From contig NZ_PXZM01000031.1 in NCBI RefSeq assembly GCF_003013395.1, positions 62,001 through 126,000 of the forward strand: a DNA stretch of 64,000 bases, read 5' to 3'. The notes under the pieces are model-generated. The model saw only the letters and a list, made by a program, of their open reading frames with translations. It did no database searches and had not been told where the DNA came from. The position numbers were made by a program, and so were the translations under genes. This stretch comes from Brevibacillus fortis. GTDB lineage: Bacteria > Bacillota > Bacilli > Brevibacillales > Brevibacillaceae. Positions within the stretch are counted from its first letter, which is position 1. Every line of letters starts with the position of its first letter. Positions 42,562 to 50,567 of the stretch are shown in pieces.

Positions 42562-43815
42562 ATGAGGAAGATGAGAGCGGAGATTATCGCGGTAGGTACC
42601 GAGCTGTTGCTAGGCCAGATCGCTAATACAAACGCACAGTTTCTTTCTCAGAAGCTGGCGGAAATTGGTGTTGGAGTATACTTTCATACGGTTGTGGGAG
42701 ACAACACGGAGCGATTGCTACAAGTCATTCGATTGGCATCAGGGCGATCTGATCTCGTCATTTTCACGGGTGGGTTAGGGCCGACTCAAGATGATTTGAC
42801 GAAAGAAACCTTGGCGGGGCATGTAGGCATTGGATTGGAAACGAATCCAGAGGCCATGGAGAGAATTGAAAAATTCTTTTCGCAACGTGGGATTGTCATG
42901 ACGGAGAACAATCGTAAGCAGGCGCTGGTGCTTTCGGGCAGCCATGTATTCTCCAATGATTTCGGGATGGCACCGGGGATGGCTATCCGTCATGACAGTA
43001 GTGCGTTCGTGCTGTTGCCGGGACCACCAAGTGAGCTGTATCCAATGGTGGAAAATTACGTGATGCCTTACTTGACCGATTTGCTTCCTGAAAAACAAGT
43101 GTTTCATTCTCAGGTACTCCGGTTCTATGGAATAGGCGAATCCGCTTTGGAGGAAAAACTGCTCGATCTGATTGAAAAGCAGGACAATCCAACGATCGCG
43201 CCATACGCCAAAGAATTCGAGGTAACGCTGCGGATTACGGCAAGAGCTGCTACAGTCGAAGAAGGGGAAGACCTGATATTGCCTGTAGAAAAAGAAATTC
43301 TCAGCCGTGTTGGCCAGTATATGTACGGGATGGGCGAGAACTCGTCGTTGCATGATGTGCTGGTTTCTCGGCTGAAAAAGAGTAATGAGACGATTGCTTG
43401 TGCAGAAAGCTGCACAGGAGGAGCGATTGCCTCGTTGATTACCTCTGTACCAGGAAGCTCGCAAGTGTTTCGTGGCGGGGTAGTCTGCTACACCAATGAA
43501 GTGAAAAATCAGCTGCTTGAAGTACCTGATTCCATTTTGCAAACAGATGGGGCAGTCAGTGAGAAAACAGCTCAATTGCTGGCTGAACATGTGCGAGAAA
43601 AGCTGGGAGCTACCTACGGAATTTCTGTTACGGGAGTGGCTGGACCCGATCCTTCCGAGGGCAAGCCTGTTGGTCTTGTTTATGTAGGGATCGCGACAGA
43701 AGGAATGCCCACAGTTGTAAAAGAGTTGCGCCTTGCTGGAAGAAGGCAGGCAATCGTTGGGCGTGCCGCCAAATACGCGCTGTTTTATGCGCTGCAAATG
43801 CAAAAAGAAAGGTGA
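42562..43815 (+). CDS. cinA: Competence/damage-inducible protein CinA
   Basis: 417-residue CinA family protein, in B. subtilis cotranscribed with recA and induced in competence; characterised relatives have nicotinamide-mononucleotide amidase or ADP-ribose pyrophosphatase activity. The N-terminal MoaB/COG1058 domain (AEIIAVGTELLLGQIANTN, FTGGLGPTQDDLTKE) and C-terminal NMN-amidase-like domain (ACAESCTGGAIASLI, TGVAGPDP) are both complete. Two ATG codons, 42562 and 42571, are possible; the first has a better-spaced purine box (GAAGAGA). The stop lies nine bases before the helicase start. Confidence 0.93.
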   Translation: MRKMRAEIIAVGTELLLGQIANTNAQFLSQKLAEIGVGVYFHTVVGDNTERLLQVIRLASGRSDLVIFTGGLGPTQDDLTKETLAGHVGIGLETNPEAMERIEKFFSQRGIVMTENNRKQALVLSGSHVFSNDFGMAPGMAIRHDSSAFVLLPGPPSELYPMVENYVMPYLTDLLPEKQVFHSQVLRFYGIGESALEEKLLDLIEKQDNPTIAPYAKEFEVTLRITARAATVEEGEDLILPVEKEILSRVGQYMYGMGENSSLHDVLVSRLKKSNETIACAESCTGGAIASLITSVPGSSQVFRGGVVCYTNEVKNQLLEVPDSILQTDGAVSEKTAQLLAEHVREKLGATYGISVTGVAGPDPSEGKPVGLVYVGIATEGMPTVVKELRLAGRRQAIVGRAAKYALFYALQMQKER

Positions 43816-43823
43816 TTTTTTTC

Positions 43824-45413
43824 ATGACGATTTTTTCCGATTTTCCTTTACATAAATCTATTCTGCAAGCGATTCACGACATGGGCTTCGAGGAGCCATC
43901 ACCGATTCAGGCAGCTTGCATTCCAAAAGTTCTGGATGGCGGAGACCTGATTGGTCAAGCACAGACAGGTACTGGTAAGACTGCTGCATTCGGGATTCCA
44001 CTTGTAGAAAAGATCACACCTGCCAATCGAGTACAAGCGATCGTGCTGACCCCAACTCGTGAGCTGGCTATTCAGGTTGCGGGAGAGCTCTTGCGCATCT
44101 CGAAATACAACAAAGTTCGTACTTTGCCAATCTATGGCGGACAATCGATTGGCCATCAAATCCGTGCACTACGCCAAGGTGTACAAATCGTCGTAGGTAC
44201 TCCTGGCCGTGTCATGGACCACTTGCGCCGCAAAACACTGAAGCTGGATCACGTACATACACTTGTTTTAGATGAAGCGGATGAAATGTTGGACATGGGC
44301 TTCATTGAAGATATCGAAACGATCATCACACATATGCCGGAAGAGCGTCAAACCTTGCTGTTCTCTGCGACGATGCCGCCGGAAATCAAGCGTTTGGCTA
44401 CCCGTTACATGAAGCAGCCGCAAACGATCGCGGTTAGCCGTGAAGAAGTAACAGCGCCATTGATCGAACAGGTATACTACAAAGTATTTGATCGTAACAA
44501 AGTTGAGAGCCTCTGCCGGATTCTGGACAGTGAGGATGTCGAGCTGGGTATCATTTTCTGCCGCACCAAGCGCGGTGTAGATGAGCTGTCCGAAGTACTG
44601 CAATCCCGCGGATATCTTGCGGATGGCTTGCATGGCGACTTGTCGCAGGCACAACGTGACAAGGTCATGAATGCATTCCGTGAGGGCTCGATTGAATTCT
44701 TGATCGCGACGGATGTAGCAGCACGCGGTATCGACGTAGGAAACGTTTCTCACGTAATCAACTACGATATTCCGCAAGACTCTGAGAGCTACGTACACCG
44801 TATTGGCCGTACTGGTCGCGCAGGTCGCAAAGGAATTGCGATGACCTTGGTTACGCCACGTGAAGTAAGACAAATGATGTTTATCCAAAAGCAGACAAAA
44901 GCACAAGTGCTCTCTCGCAATGTACCTTCCCTGGAGGAAGTGGCTGAGCGCAAGCAAGAACAATTGCGCGAACAGTTGACGAGCCTTTTGGAAAGCGATG
45001 CAATCGCGGATATGTATCAAAAAGTAGCAGATTCTCTCGTAGGTCAATACCCGGCTGAAAAAGTAGCAGCTGCAGCATTGCACCTGGCGTTCCATACGGA
45101 AGCGGGACAAGGTCAAGAAGTAGAAGCGTATAACTTTGGCGAGACGGGTGCAGCAAAAGGCATGGTTCGCTTCTTCCTGAACGTAGGCCGCAATGCGAAC
45201 ATGAAGCCACAGGATTTGGTTCGTGAGATCTCTGAATCTGTTGGTATCCCTGGAAAATCAGTAGGTCGCATCGACATTTTCGAGAACTTCACGTTTGTTG
45301 AGGTTCCAGAAGAGGTTGCGGCATTCGTATATGAATCACTGCGTCAAACGCGTATCAATGGAAAACGAATCAATCTGGAGCCTGCAAAGCCTCGCGGAGC
45401 GAAGCGTTCCTAA
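43824..45413 (+). CDS. DEAD-box ATP-dependent RNA helicase with DbpA-type RNA-binding domain
   Basis: RNA helicase of the DeaD/CshA/DbpA group, 529 residues. Q motif and Walker A AQTGTGKT (about 46-53), DEAD box in LVLDEADEMLDMGF, SAT motif, and HRIGRTGRAGRKG (motif VI) mark the two RecA domains (1-370). Residues about 440-520 match the DbpA RNA-binding domain (FFLNVGRNANMKPQDLV), pointing to 23S rRNA or ribosome assembly. The ATG at 43824 fits AAAGGTG upstream; a GTG at 43812 overlaps that box. In B. subtilis the corresponding spot between cinA and recA has no helicase. Confidence 0.9.
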   Translation: MTIFSDFPLHKSILQAIHDMGFEEPSPIQAACIPKVLDGGDLIGQAQTGTGKTAAFGIPLVEKITPANRVQAIVLTPTRELAIQVAGELLRISKYNKVRTLPIYGGQSIGHQIRALRQGVQIVVGTPGRVMDHLRRKTLKLDHVHTLVLDEADEMLDMGFIEDIETIITHMPEERQTLLFSATMPPEIKRLATRYMKQPQTIAVSREEVTAPLIEQVYYKVFDRNKVESLCRILDSEDVELGIIFCRTKRGVDELSEVLQSRGYLADGLHGDLSQAQRDKVMNAFREGSIEFLIATDVAARGIDVGNVSHVINYDIPQDSESYVHRIGRTGRAGRKGIAMTLVTPREVRQMMFIQKQTKAQVLSRNVPSLEEVAERKQEQLREQLTSLLESDAIADMYQKVADSLVGQYPAEKVAAAALHLAFHTEAGQGQEVEAYNFGETGAAKGMVRFFLNVGRNANMKPQDLVREISESVGIPGKSVGRIDIFENFTFVEVPEEVAAFVYESLRQTRINGKRINLEPAKPRGAKRS

Positions 45414-45428
45414 TTAGAGAGTATGACA

Positions 45429-45473
45429 AAGCAGTCATTTCACTGGAAATACCCAGGGAATGGCTGCTTTTTT
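45429..45473 (+). terminator. Terminator after the DEAD-box gene
   Basis: AGCAGTCATT (45430-45439) with AATGGCTGCT (45459-45468), ten pairs including one G-T, followed by six T. Confidence 0.85.
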
Positions 45474-45479
45474 GTGATG

Positions 45480-45493
45480 CGAATATTTGTTCG
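45480..45493. promoter_or_regulatory. LexA (SOS) operator of recA
   Basis: CGAATATTTGTTCG differs at one half-site position from the Firmicute SOS box CGAAC-N4-GTTCG. It sits 11 bases before the -35 of recA, so bound LexA would compete with polymerase. Confidence 0.8.
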
Positions 45494-45503
45494 TAAAAAA
45501 TAC

Positions 45504-45533
45504 TTGGCAAACACTTCTGTCTCGATGTATGAT
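45504..45533 (+). promoter_or_regulatory. SigA promoter of recA
   Basis: TTGGCA (45504-45509), 18-base spacer, TATGAT (45528-45533), just downstream of the LexA box and about 47 bases before the recA start. Confidence 0.75.
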
Positions 45534-45579
45534 GAAGACAAGCAAAACAGAAGCGAAAAGTTGAAAGGGTGTGTACCAT

Positions 45580-46638
45580 TTGTCAGATCGTCGCGCAGCT
45601 TTAGAGAGTGCATTGCGTCAGATAGAAAAGCAGTTCGGAAAAGGTTCCATTATGAAGTTGGGGGAAGTATCCAACATCCAGATTTCTACGGCTTCTAGCG
45701 GTGCGCTCGCTCTTGATATCGCACTTGGTGTGGGAGGCTTCCCACGCGGACGGATTGTTGAAATTTACGGCCCAGAGTCTTCGGGTAAGACAACGGTAGC
45801 GCTTCATGCGATCGCAGAAGTGCAAAGACAGGGCGGTCAGGCCGCATTTATCGATGCAGAGCATGCCTTGGATCCGGTTTATGCTGCGAAGCTGGGTGTG
45901 AACATCGATGAATTGTTGCTGTCTCAGCCAGACACTGGTGAGCAAGCGTTGGAGATTGCAGAGGCGCTGGTGCGTTCTGGTGCGGTAGACATTATCGTAG
46001 TCGACTCTGTTGCGGCACTCGTGCCAAAAGCAGAGATCGAAGGCGAGATGGGAGATTCCCACGTAGGTTTGCAAGCACGCTTGATGTCCCAAGCACTCCG
46101 CAAGCTGTCCGGTGCCATCAACAAGTCCAAAACAATTGCAATCTTCATCAACCAGCTTCGTGAAAAAGTGGGAGTCATGTTCGGTAACCCAGAAACAACT
46201 CCAGGTGGACGCGCATTGAAGTTCTACGCGAGTGTTCGCTTGGACGTTCGTAAAGCGGAATCTATCAAAGTCGGCAACGACATTTTGGGAAGCAAGACGA
46301 AGATCAAAGTTGTCAAAAATAAAGTGGCTCCACCATTTAAGGTTGCAGAAGTGGACATCATGTACGGTGAAGGTATTTCCAGAGAAGGTAGCATTCTCGA
46401 CATCGGTTCTGAGATCGATGTGGTTCAGAAGAGTGGTGCTTGGTATTCCTTCAATGAAGAGCGTCTCGGCCAAGGTAGAGAGAATTCGAAAGTGTTCCTG
46501 AAGGAGAATCCGCACATTGCGTTGCAGATCGAAACAAAGGTGCGCGAATACTTCAGCCTTAATCCTGGCTCTGTGCCAGAAGCTGAGGCAGTACATGACC
46601 CAGAGCAAGATGAAGAACCTACATTTGATCTGGAGTAA
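45580..46638 (+). CDS. recA: Recombinase RecA
   Basis: Homologous recombination ATPase and LexA coprotease. 352 residues. Walker A is GPESSGKT at 64-71; the KLSGAINKSKTIAIFINQLREKVGVMFGNPETTPGG block (L2 loop region) is intact and the tail is acidic (EQDEEPTFDLE). The start is TTG 45580, giving MSDRRAALE as in relatives, with AAAGGGTG (45565-45572) in position; the in-frame GTG at 45571 lies inside that box. Regulation by LexA is supported by the operator upstream. Confidence 0.97.
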   Translation: MSDRRAALESALRQIEKQFGKGSIMKLGEVSNIQISTASSGALALDIALGVGGFPRGRIVEIYGPESSGKTTVALHAIAEVQRQGGQAAFIDAEHALDPVYAAKLGVNIDELLLSQPDTGEQALEIAEALVRSGAVDIIVVDSVAALVPKAEIEGEMGDSHVGLQARLMSQALRKLSGAINKSKTIAIFINQLREKVGVMFGNPETTPGGRALKFYASVRLDVRKAESIKVGNDILGSKTKIKVVKNKVAPPFKVAEVDIMYGEGISREGSILDIGSEIDVVQKSGAWYSFNEERLGQGRENSKVFLKENPHIALQIETKVREYFSLNPGSVPEAEAVHDPEQDEEPTFDLE

Positions 46639-46651
46639 TGAAGAGTAGAAG

Positions 46652-46684
46652 AGCAGCCTGTCGATGAGACAGGCTGTTATTTTA
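46652..46684 (+). terminator. Terminator between recA and recX
   Basis: AGCAGCCTGTC (46652-46662) with GACAGGCTGTT (46668-46678), eleven pairs, five-base loop, followed by ATTTTA. The poor T run suggests partial termination, with recX expressed by read-through. Confidence 0.75.
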
Positions 46685-46707
46685 GCTTTGCAAAGGAGTG
46701 AATCATC

Positions 46708-47349
46708 ATGAAGAGCGGCCTGATCACTGCCGTTCATCGAGATATCAAACAAAAGCAACGCTACCATATTGATGTAGAAGGCGAGTATGCGATTACCGTA
46801 CACGAAGACATACTGGTAAAGTACAACCTATTTAAGGGAACAGAATTAGATGAAGCTTTTTGCCGAGAAGTCCTGGTAGCAGAAGAAAAGCATAAAGCGT
46901 ATTTAGGTGCTTTGCGATACCTCGGCATACGCCCACGGACAAGCAACCAGCTGCATTCTTATTTGGTGGAGAAGGGATTTTCTACGCAGATTGCTGAAGA
47001 GATATGCCAGCGCTGCAGGGATCACGGCTACATCGATGATGAAGCATTTGCGAAGCAATGGGTAGACGAGCGATTGCGTTTGAAGCCGAGGAGCCCTTAT
47101 ATGCTGCGTATGGAGCTTACCCAGCGCGGAGTAGATAGAGCGATTGTAGAGGACGCTGTCCGTGGCGTGTCTAGGCAGGCTGAACTAGATGCTGCCCGCG
47201 CATTGATAGAGAAGAAGGCACGACGCATAGAGGGCGCACCGACCCCTGATGAAGAACGCAAGCTGCTGTCCATGCTGATGCGCAAGGGATTCTCTCATGC
47301 CATCATTCAACAAATGCGTGAAGAATTGCGTCATAGAAGCGATAGTTAG
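46708..47349 (+). CDS. recX: Regulatory protein RecX
   Basis: Modulator of RecA filaments, 213 residues, all-helical with the RecX three-helix repeats: RYLGIRPRTSNQLHSYLVEKG, DHGYIDDEAFAKQWVDER and the RMELTQRGVDRAIVEDAV repeat. AAAGGAGTGA precedes ATG 46708. It directly follows recA, the common pairing outside B. subtilis itself, where recX lies elsewhere. Confidence 0.92.
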   Translation: MKSGLITAVHRDIKQKQRYHIDVEGEYAITVHEDILVKYNLFKGTELDEAFCREVLVAEEKHKAYLGALRYLGIRPRTSNQLHSYLVEKGFSTQIAEEICQRCRDHGYIDDEAFAKQWVDERLRLKPRSPYMLRMELTQRGVDRAIVEDAVRGVSRQAELDAARALIEKKARRIEGAPTPDEERKLLSMLMRKGFSHAIIQQMREELRHRSDS

Positions 47350-47371
47350 GGCTAACTCTATTTGCATGATC

Positions 47372-47399
47372 TTGACAATTCTTGTTCACAAATAATAAA
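47372..47399 (+). promoter_or_regulatory. Weak candidate promoter for the rny leader
   Basis: A perfect TTGACA at 47372-47377 is followed by an AT-rich stretch; the best -10 is AATAAA/TAATAA at 15-16 bases spacing, which is poor. It would place the transcription start about 220 bases before rny. Confidence 0.35.
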
Positions 47400-47450
47400 A
47401 TAGGTTTGTATTTACTTGGTGTATCATATCTTTTTGCGATTTGCTCACTC

Positions 47451-47528
47451 GTTGCCTATGGAACAACTGAAAAACCGTGCGAAAGCTGTACGGATTCAGC
47501 GGACCGAGTAAAATCGGTCTTGTTTTTT
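47451..47528 (+). ncRNA. Structured leader with intrinsic terminator upstream of rny
   Basis: Three helices follow one another: GTTG (47451-47454) with CAAC (47464-47467); CTGA (47467-47470) with TCAG (47496-47499) enclosing CCGT (47475-47478) with ACGG (47490-47493) and a GC-GAAA-GC tetraloop hairpin (47479-47486); and GACCGA (47502-47507) with TCGGTC (47514-47519) followed by TTGTTTTTT, an intrinsic terminator. It stands 95 bases ahead of rny, with recX ending 150 bases upstream. It may be a riboswitch-like attenuator, a small RNA ending at this terminator, or simply the end of the recX transcript. I could not match it to a known class. Confidence 0.5.
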
Positions 47529-47622
47529 AGCCGAATGTTCAAATGTGAGAGCACTCCATGAAAAACAAATGCTTGGAAAGCGGGGAGATTTCTTACAATA
47601 AGGAGGTGAAACGAAAAAGCTT

Positions 47623-49164
47623 ATGGATCCTATACTTACTGTTGTCATTGTGCTCGTTGCCCTGCTAATCGGCTTGGGTGCAGGCTACTTCACTCGTAAA
47701 TCGATTGCGGAAGCGAAGATCTCCAGTGCAGAAGAAGCTGCACGACAGATCGTGGAGGAAGCCAAACGGGACGCCGAGGCCGTTAAGAAAGAGAAGGTGC
47801 TGGAGGCTAAGGATGAAGTGTTCAAGCTTCGATCCGAAGCGGAAACCGAATTGCGTGAGAGACGCAATGAGATCCAGCGTCAGGAACGACGAATTCTGCA
47901 AAAAGAAGAATCGTTGGACCGCAAGATGGAACAGTTAGAGCGCAAGGAAGAAGAATTGTCTGAGCGTGACCGTGCCATCGCAGAACTGCAAAGCAAGGTA
48001 GAGCACTTATATAAAGAACAAGTATCAGAGCTAGAACGTATCTCCGGCTTGACGCAGGATGAGGCGAAAACGATCATTCTCACGGATGTCGAGAATACCG
48101 TTCGTCATGAAATGGCTGTGATGATCAAGGAGATTGAGACTCAGGCCAAGGAAGAAGCGGACAAGCGTGCTCGTGAGATCATTACGACCTCCATTCAACG
48201 TTGCGCAGCAGACCACGTAGCAGAAACAACTGTTTCCGTGGTTACACTGCCAAATGATGAGATGAAGGGACGTATTATCGGACGCGAAGGACGTAACATT
48301 CGTGCCCTGGAGACGTTGACTGGTATCGATCTGATTATTGATGATACACCAGAAGCAGTCATCCTGTCTGGCTTCGACCCGGTTCGTCGGGAAATTGCCA
48401 AGACAGCGTTGGATAAACTGGTCGCAGACGGTCGCATTCACCCAGCTCGCATCGAGGAAATGGTGGAAAAAGCGCGTCGCGAAGTAGACGAGCGAATCCG
48501 TGAATACGGTGAGCAAGCGACGTTTGAAACAGGTGTTCACGGCTTGCATCCAGATCTGATCAAGATTCTTGGACGCTTGCGTTATCGTACAAGCTACGGT
48601 CAAAACGTACTGAAGCACTCTATGGAAGTGGCACATCTCGCCGGTTTAATGGCGGCAGAACTAAAAGAAGATGTGAAGCTGGCCAAACGTGCAGGTTTGC
48701 TGCATGATATCGGAAAAGCGATTGACCATGAAGTAGAAGGTTCACACGTTGAAATCGGTGTAGAACTGGCGAAGAAGTACAATGAGCATCACGTTGTAGT
48801 GAACAGTATTGCTTCTCATCACGGTGATACCGAACCAACTTCCGTCATTGCTATGCTCGTGGGAGCTGCCGACGCTCTGTCTGCTGCACGCCCAGGTGCA
48901 CGCCGTGAGACATTGGAAACATATATCAGACGTTTGGAGAAACTGGAAGAAATCTCTGAGTCGTTCGATGGCGTAGAAAAGTCTTATGCGATTCAAGCAG
49001 GACGCGAAATTCGCGTGATGGTTCAACCTGATAAGATTGACGATGCGGAAGCTACCCGTCTGGCACGGGATATCACGAAACGAATTGAAAATGAACTTGA
49101 CTACCCAGGTCATATCAAAGTAACGGTTATCCGTGAAACACGGGCAGTTGAGTATGCAAAGTAA
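47623..49164 (+). CDS. rny: Ribonuclease Y
   Basis: Membrane-bound endoribonuclease that starts decay of many mRNAs. 513 residues. An N-terminal membrane helix (about 4-24), a long charged coiled coil (about 28-185), a KH domain (MKGRIIGREGRNIRALE, about 208-224) and an HD domain with LLHDIGKAIDHE near residue 358 are all evident. An AAGGAGGTG box lies about 14 bases before the ATG, longer than usual, which may lower translation. The stop codon is part of the stem of its own terminator. Confidence 0.97.
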   Translation: MDPILTVVIVLVALLIGLGAGYFTRKSIAEAKISSAEEAARQIVEEAKRDAEAVKKEKVLEAKDEVFKLRSEAETELRERRNEIQRQERRILQKEESLDRKMEQLERKEEELSERDRAIAELQSKVEHLYKEQVSELERISGLTQDEAKTIILTDVENTVRHEMAVMIKEIETQAKEEADKRAREIITTSIQRCAADHVAETTVSVVTLPNDEMKGRIIGREGRNIRALETLTGIDLIIDDTPEAVILSGFDPVRREIAKTALDKLVADGRIHPARIEEMVEKARREVDERIREYGEQATFETGVHGLHPDLIKILGRLRYRTSYGQNVLKHSMEVAHLAGLMAAELKEDVKLAKRAGLLHDIGKAIDHEVEGSHVEIGVELAKKYNEHHVVVNSIASHHGDTEPTSVIAMLVGAADALSAARPGARRETLETYIRRLEKLEEISESFDGVEKSYAIQAGREIRVMVQPDKIDDAEATRLARDITKRIENELDYPGHIKVTVIRETRAVEYAK

Positions 49165-49191
49165 AGTGGCTGCGTGCCACTTTACTTTTTT
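49161..49191 (+). terminator. Terminator overlapping the end of rny
   Basis: GTAAAGTGGC (49161-49170) and GCCACTTTAC (49176-49185) pair perfectly, loop TGCGT, then seven T. The rny stop codon TAA (49162-49164) is inside the 5' arm. Confidence 0.92.
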
Positions 49192-49285
49192 TATAGCGCA
49201 ATGAAGGACTCACCAAATGCTTGACGAAGTCAAGTTTTCTAATGAGCAGAGGAATTGTGTATACTAGCAATGAGGTGATTTGGTA

Positions 49286-50080
49286 ATGAAGTTGTTATTC
49301 ATTGGAGATATTATGGGTTCGCCTGGCAGAGAAATCGTGAAAACATATTTGCCGTTGCTGAAACGAAAATACAGCCCTACCTTTATCGTAGCGAACGGAG
49401 AGAACGCTGCGCATGGTCGCGGGATTACGGAGAAAATCACCAAGGAACTTTTCGAGTGGGGCGTTCAAGCGATTACGCTCGGGAATCATACGTGGGATCA
49501 AAGAGAAATTTTCGATTTTATTGATGATGAGCCGCGGATGATTAGACCCGCGAACTTCCCAGCAGGGGCTCCTGGTAAAGGAATTACATATATCAAACAA
49601 CCTGAAGGTGAACTAGCCGTCATTAATTTGATGGGGCGAACGTTCTTGCCACCGCTCGATTGTCCGTTCCAGATGGCTGACAAGCTAGTAGAGCAAGCAC
49701 GGAAGCGCACGAAGCTCATTTTTGTAGACTTTCATGCGGAAGCCACATCGGAAAAGCAAGCAATGTCATGGTATCTCGATGGGAAGGTAACAGCGGTTGT
49801 GGGGACACATACCCATGTGCAAACCGCGGATGAACGTATTTTGCCTCAAGGTACTGGATTTTTGTGTGATGTAGGAATGTGTGGCCCGAGTAATGGCATT
49901 TTGGGGATGGAGCGCGAAGCTGTTATTAAGAAATTTTTGACGCAGCTCCCTGTTCGCTTTGAGGTAGCGCCAGATCCTGCGCAATTGAATGCGGTGCTGA
50001 TTACCCTGGATAAAACGACTGGACATACGAAAAAAATGGAGCGAATCAGAATTGACTCTGACCATCCATTTATGGAATAA
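49286..50080 (+). CDS. ymdB: Metallophosphoesterase YmdB
   Basis: 2',3'-cyclic nucleotide phosphodiesterase that in B. subtilis decides between biofilm and motility states. 264 residues. Di-metal site motifs are GDIMG (7-11), NGENAAHG, GNHTWD, DFHAEATSEK and GTHTHVQTAD. I use ATG 49286 with GAGGTGA seven bases upstream; a TTG at 49280 is in frame but crowds that box. It follows rny as in B. subtilis. Confidence 0.94.
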   Translation: MKLLFIGDIMGSPGREIVKTYLPLLKRKYSPTFIVANGENAAHGRGITEKITKELFEWGVQAITLGNHTWDQREIFDFIDDEPRMIRPANFPAGAPGKGITYIKQPEGELAVINLMGRTFLPPLDCPFQMADKLVEQARKRTKLIFVDFHAEATSEKQAMSWYLDGKVTAVVGTHTHVQTADERILPQGTGFLCDVGMCGPSNGILGMEREAVIKKFLTQLPVRFEVAPDPAQLNAVLITLDKTTGHTKKMERIRIDSDHPFME

Positions 50081-50124
50081 TGGGATTAAGATTAGAATTT
50101 TTTGAATCTTTCAAGTGAGTTAGC

Positions 50125-50149
50125 AGGAATTTTTAGGGGTTATGCGAAT
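50125..50149 (+). promoter_or_regulatory. SigH promoter of spoVS
   Basis: AGGAATT (50125-50131), exactly 14 bases, then GAAT (50146-50149) matches the SigH pattern AGGA(A/T)(A/T)T-N14-GAAT seen at B. subtilis spoVG. It lies 50 bases before spoVS, a gene known to be SigH-dependent. Confidence 0.75.
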
Positions 50150-50198
50150 ATCATTCTAATGATGACAGGATTCCTATCAGACGGGAGGTTCAAAAAGG

Positions 50199-50459
50199 AT
50201 GGAAGTATTAAAAGTTTCAGCAAAGTCTAACCCCAATTCCGTTGCTGGTGCCCTTGCCGGAGTTCTTCGTGAACGAGGCGCAGCTGAGATCCAAGCCATA
50301 GGCGCTGGGGCGCTTAATCAAGCTGTGAAGGCCGTAGCAATCGCACGAGGGTTCGTAGCGCCGAGTGGAGTTGACCTCATTTGTATTCCAGCCTTTACCG
50401 ACATCGTGATTGATGGAGAAGAGCGAACTGCAATCAAATTAATCGTAGAACCCAGATGA
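50199..50459 (+). CDS. spoVS: Stage V sporulation protein S
   Basis: 86-residue Alba-like nucleic-acid-binding protein needed for spore coat assembly and full sporulation in B. subtilis. The sequence is near-identical to the family across its length: VLKVSAKSNPNSVAGALAG, AIGAGALNQAVKAVAIARG and IPAFTDIVIDGEERTAIKL. GGGAGG precedes the ATG. It has its own SigH promoter and terminator, so it is monocistronic. Confidence 0.97.
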   Translation: MEVLKVSAKSNPNSVAGALAGVLRERGAAEIQAIGAGALNQAVKAVAIARGFVAPSGVDLICIPAFTDIVIDGEERTAIKLIVEPR

Positions 50460-50482
50460 TACAACTGCAAATGCTTCACCTG

Positions 50483-50514
50483 CCTGTTTGTTCGAAGAAT
50501 GAACAGGTTTTTTC
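50483..50514 (+). terminator. Terminator after spoVS
   Basis: CCTGTTTGTT (50483-50492) with AATGAACAGG (50498-50507), ten pairs with two wobbles, followed by six T. Confidence 0.85.
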
Positions 50515-50567
50515 GTTTGTCCAGAAGTATGATCGGCATGGTTATCGAAAAGAAGGAGCGTCTCCAT

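Noticed and set aside
45571..45579. GTG at 45571 as recA start
   Set aside because: It lies inside the AAAGGGTG ribosome binding site and would add three residues not seen in relatives; TTG 45580 gives the family N-terminus MSDRRAALE.
47451..47528. Assignment of the rny leader to a c-di-GMP, c-di-AMP, preQ1 or guanidine riboswitch
   Set aside because: None of the conserved core sequences I know for these classes is present. Only a GAAA tetraloop and generic helices are shared.
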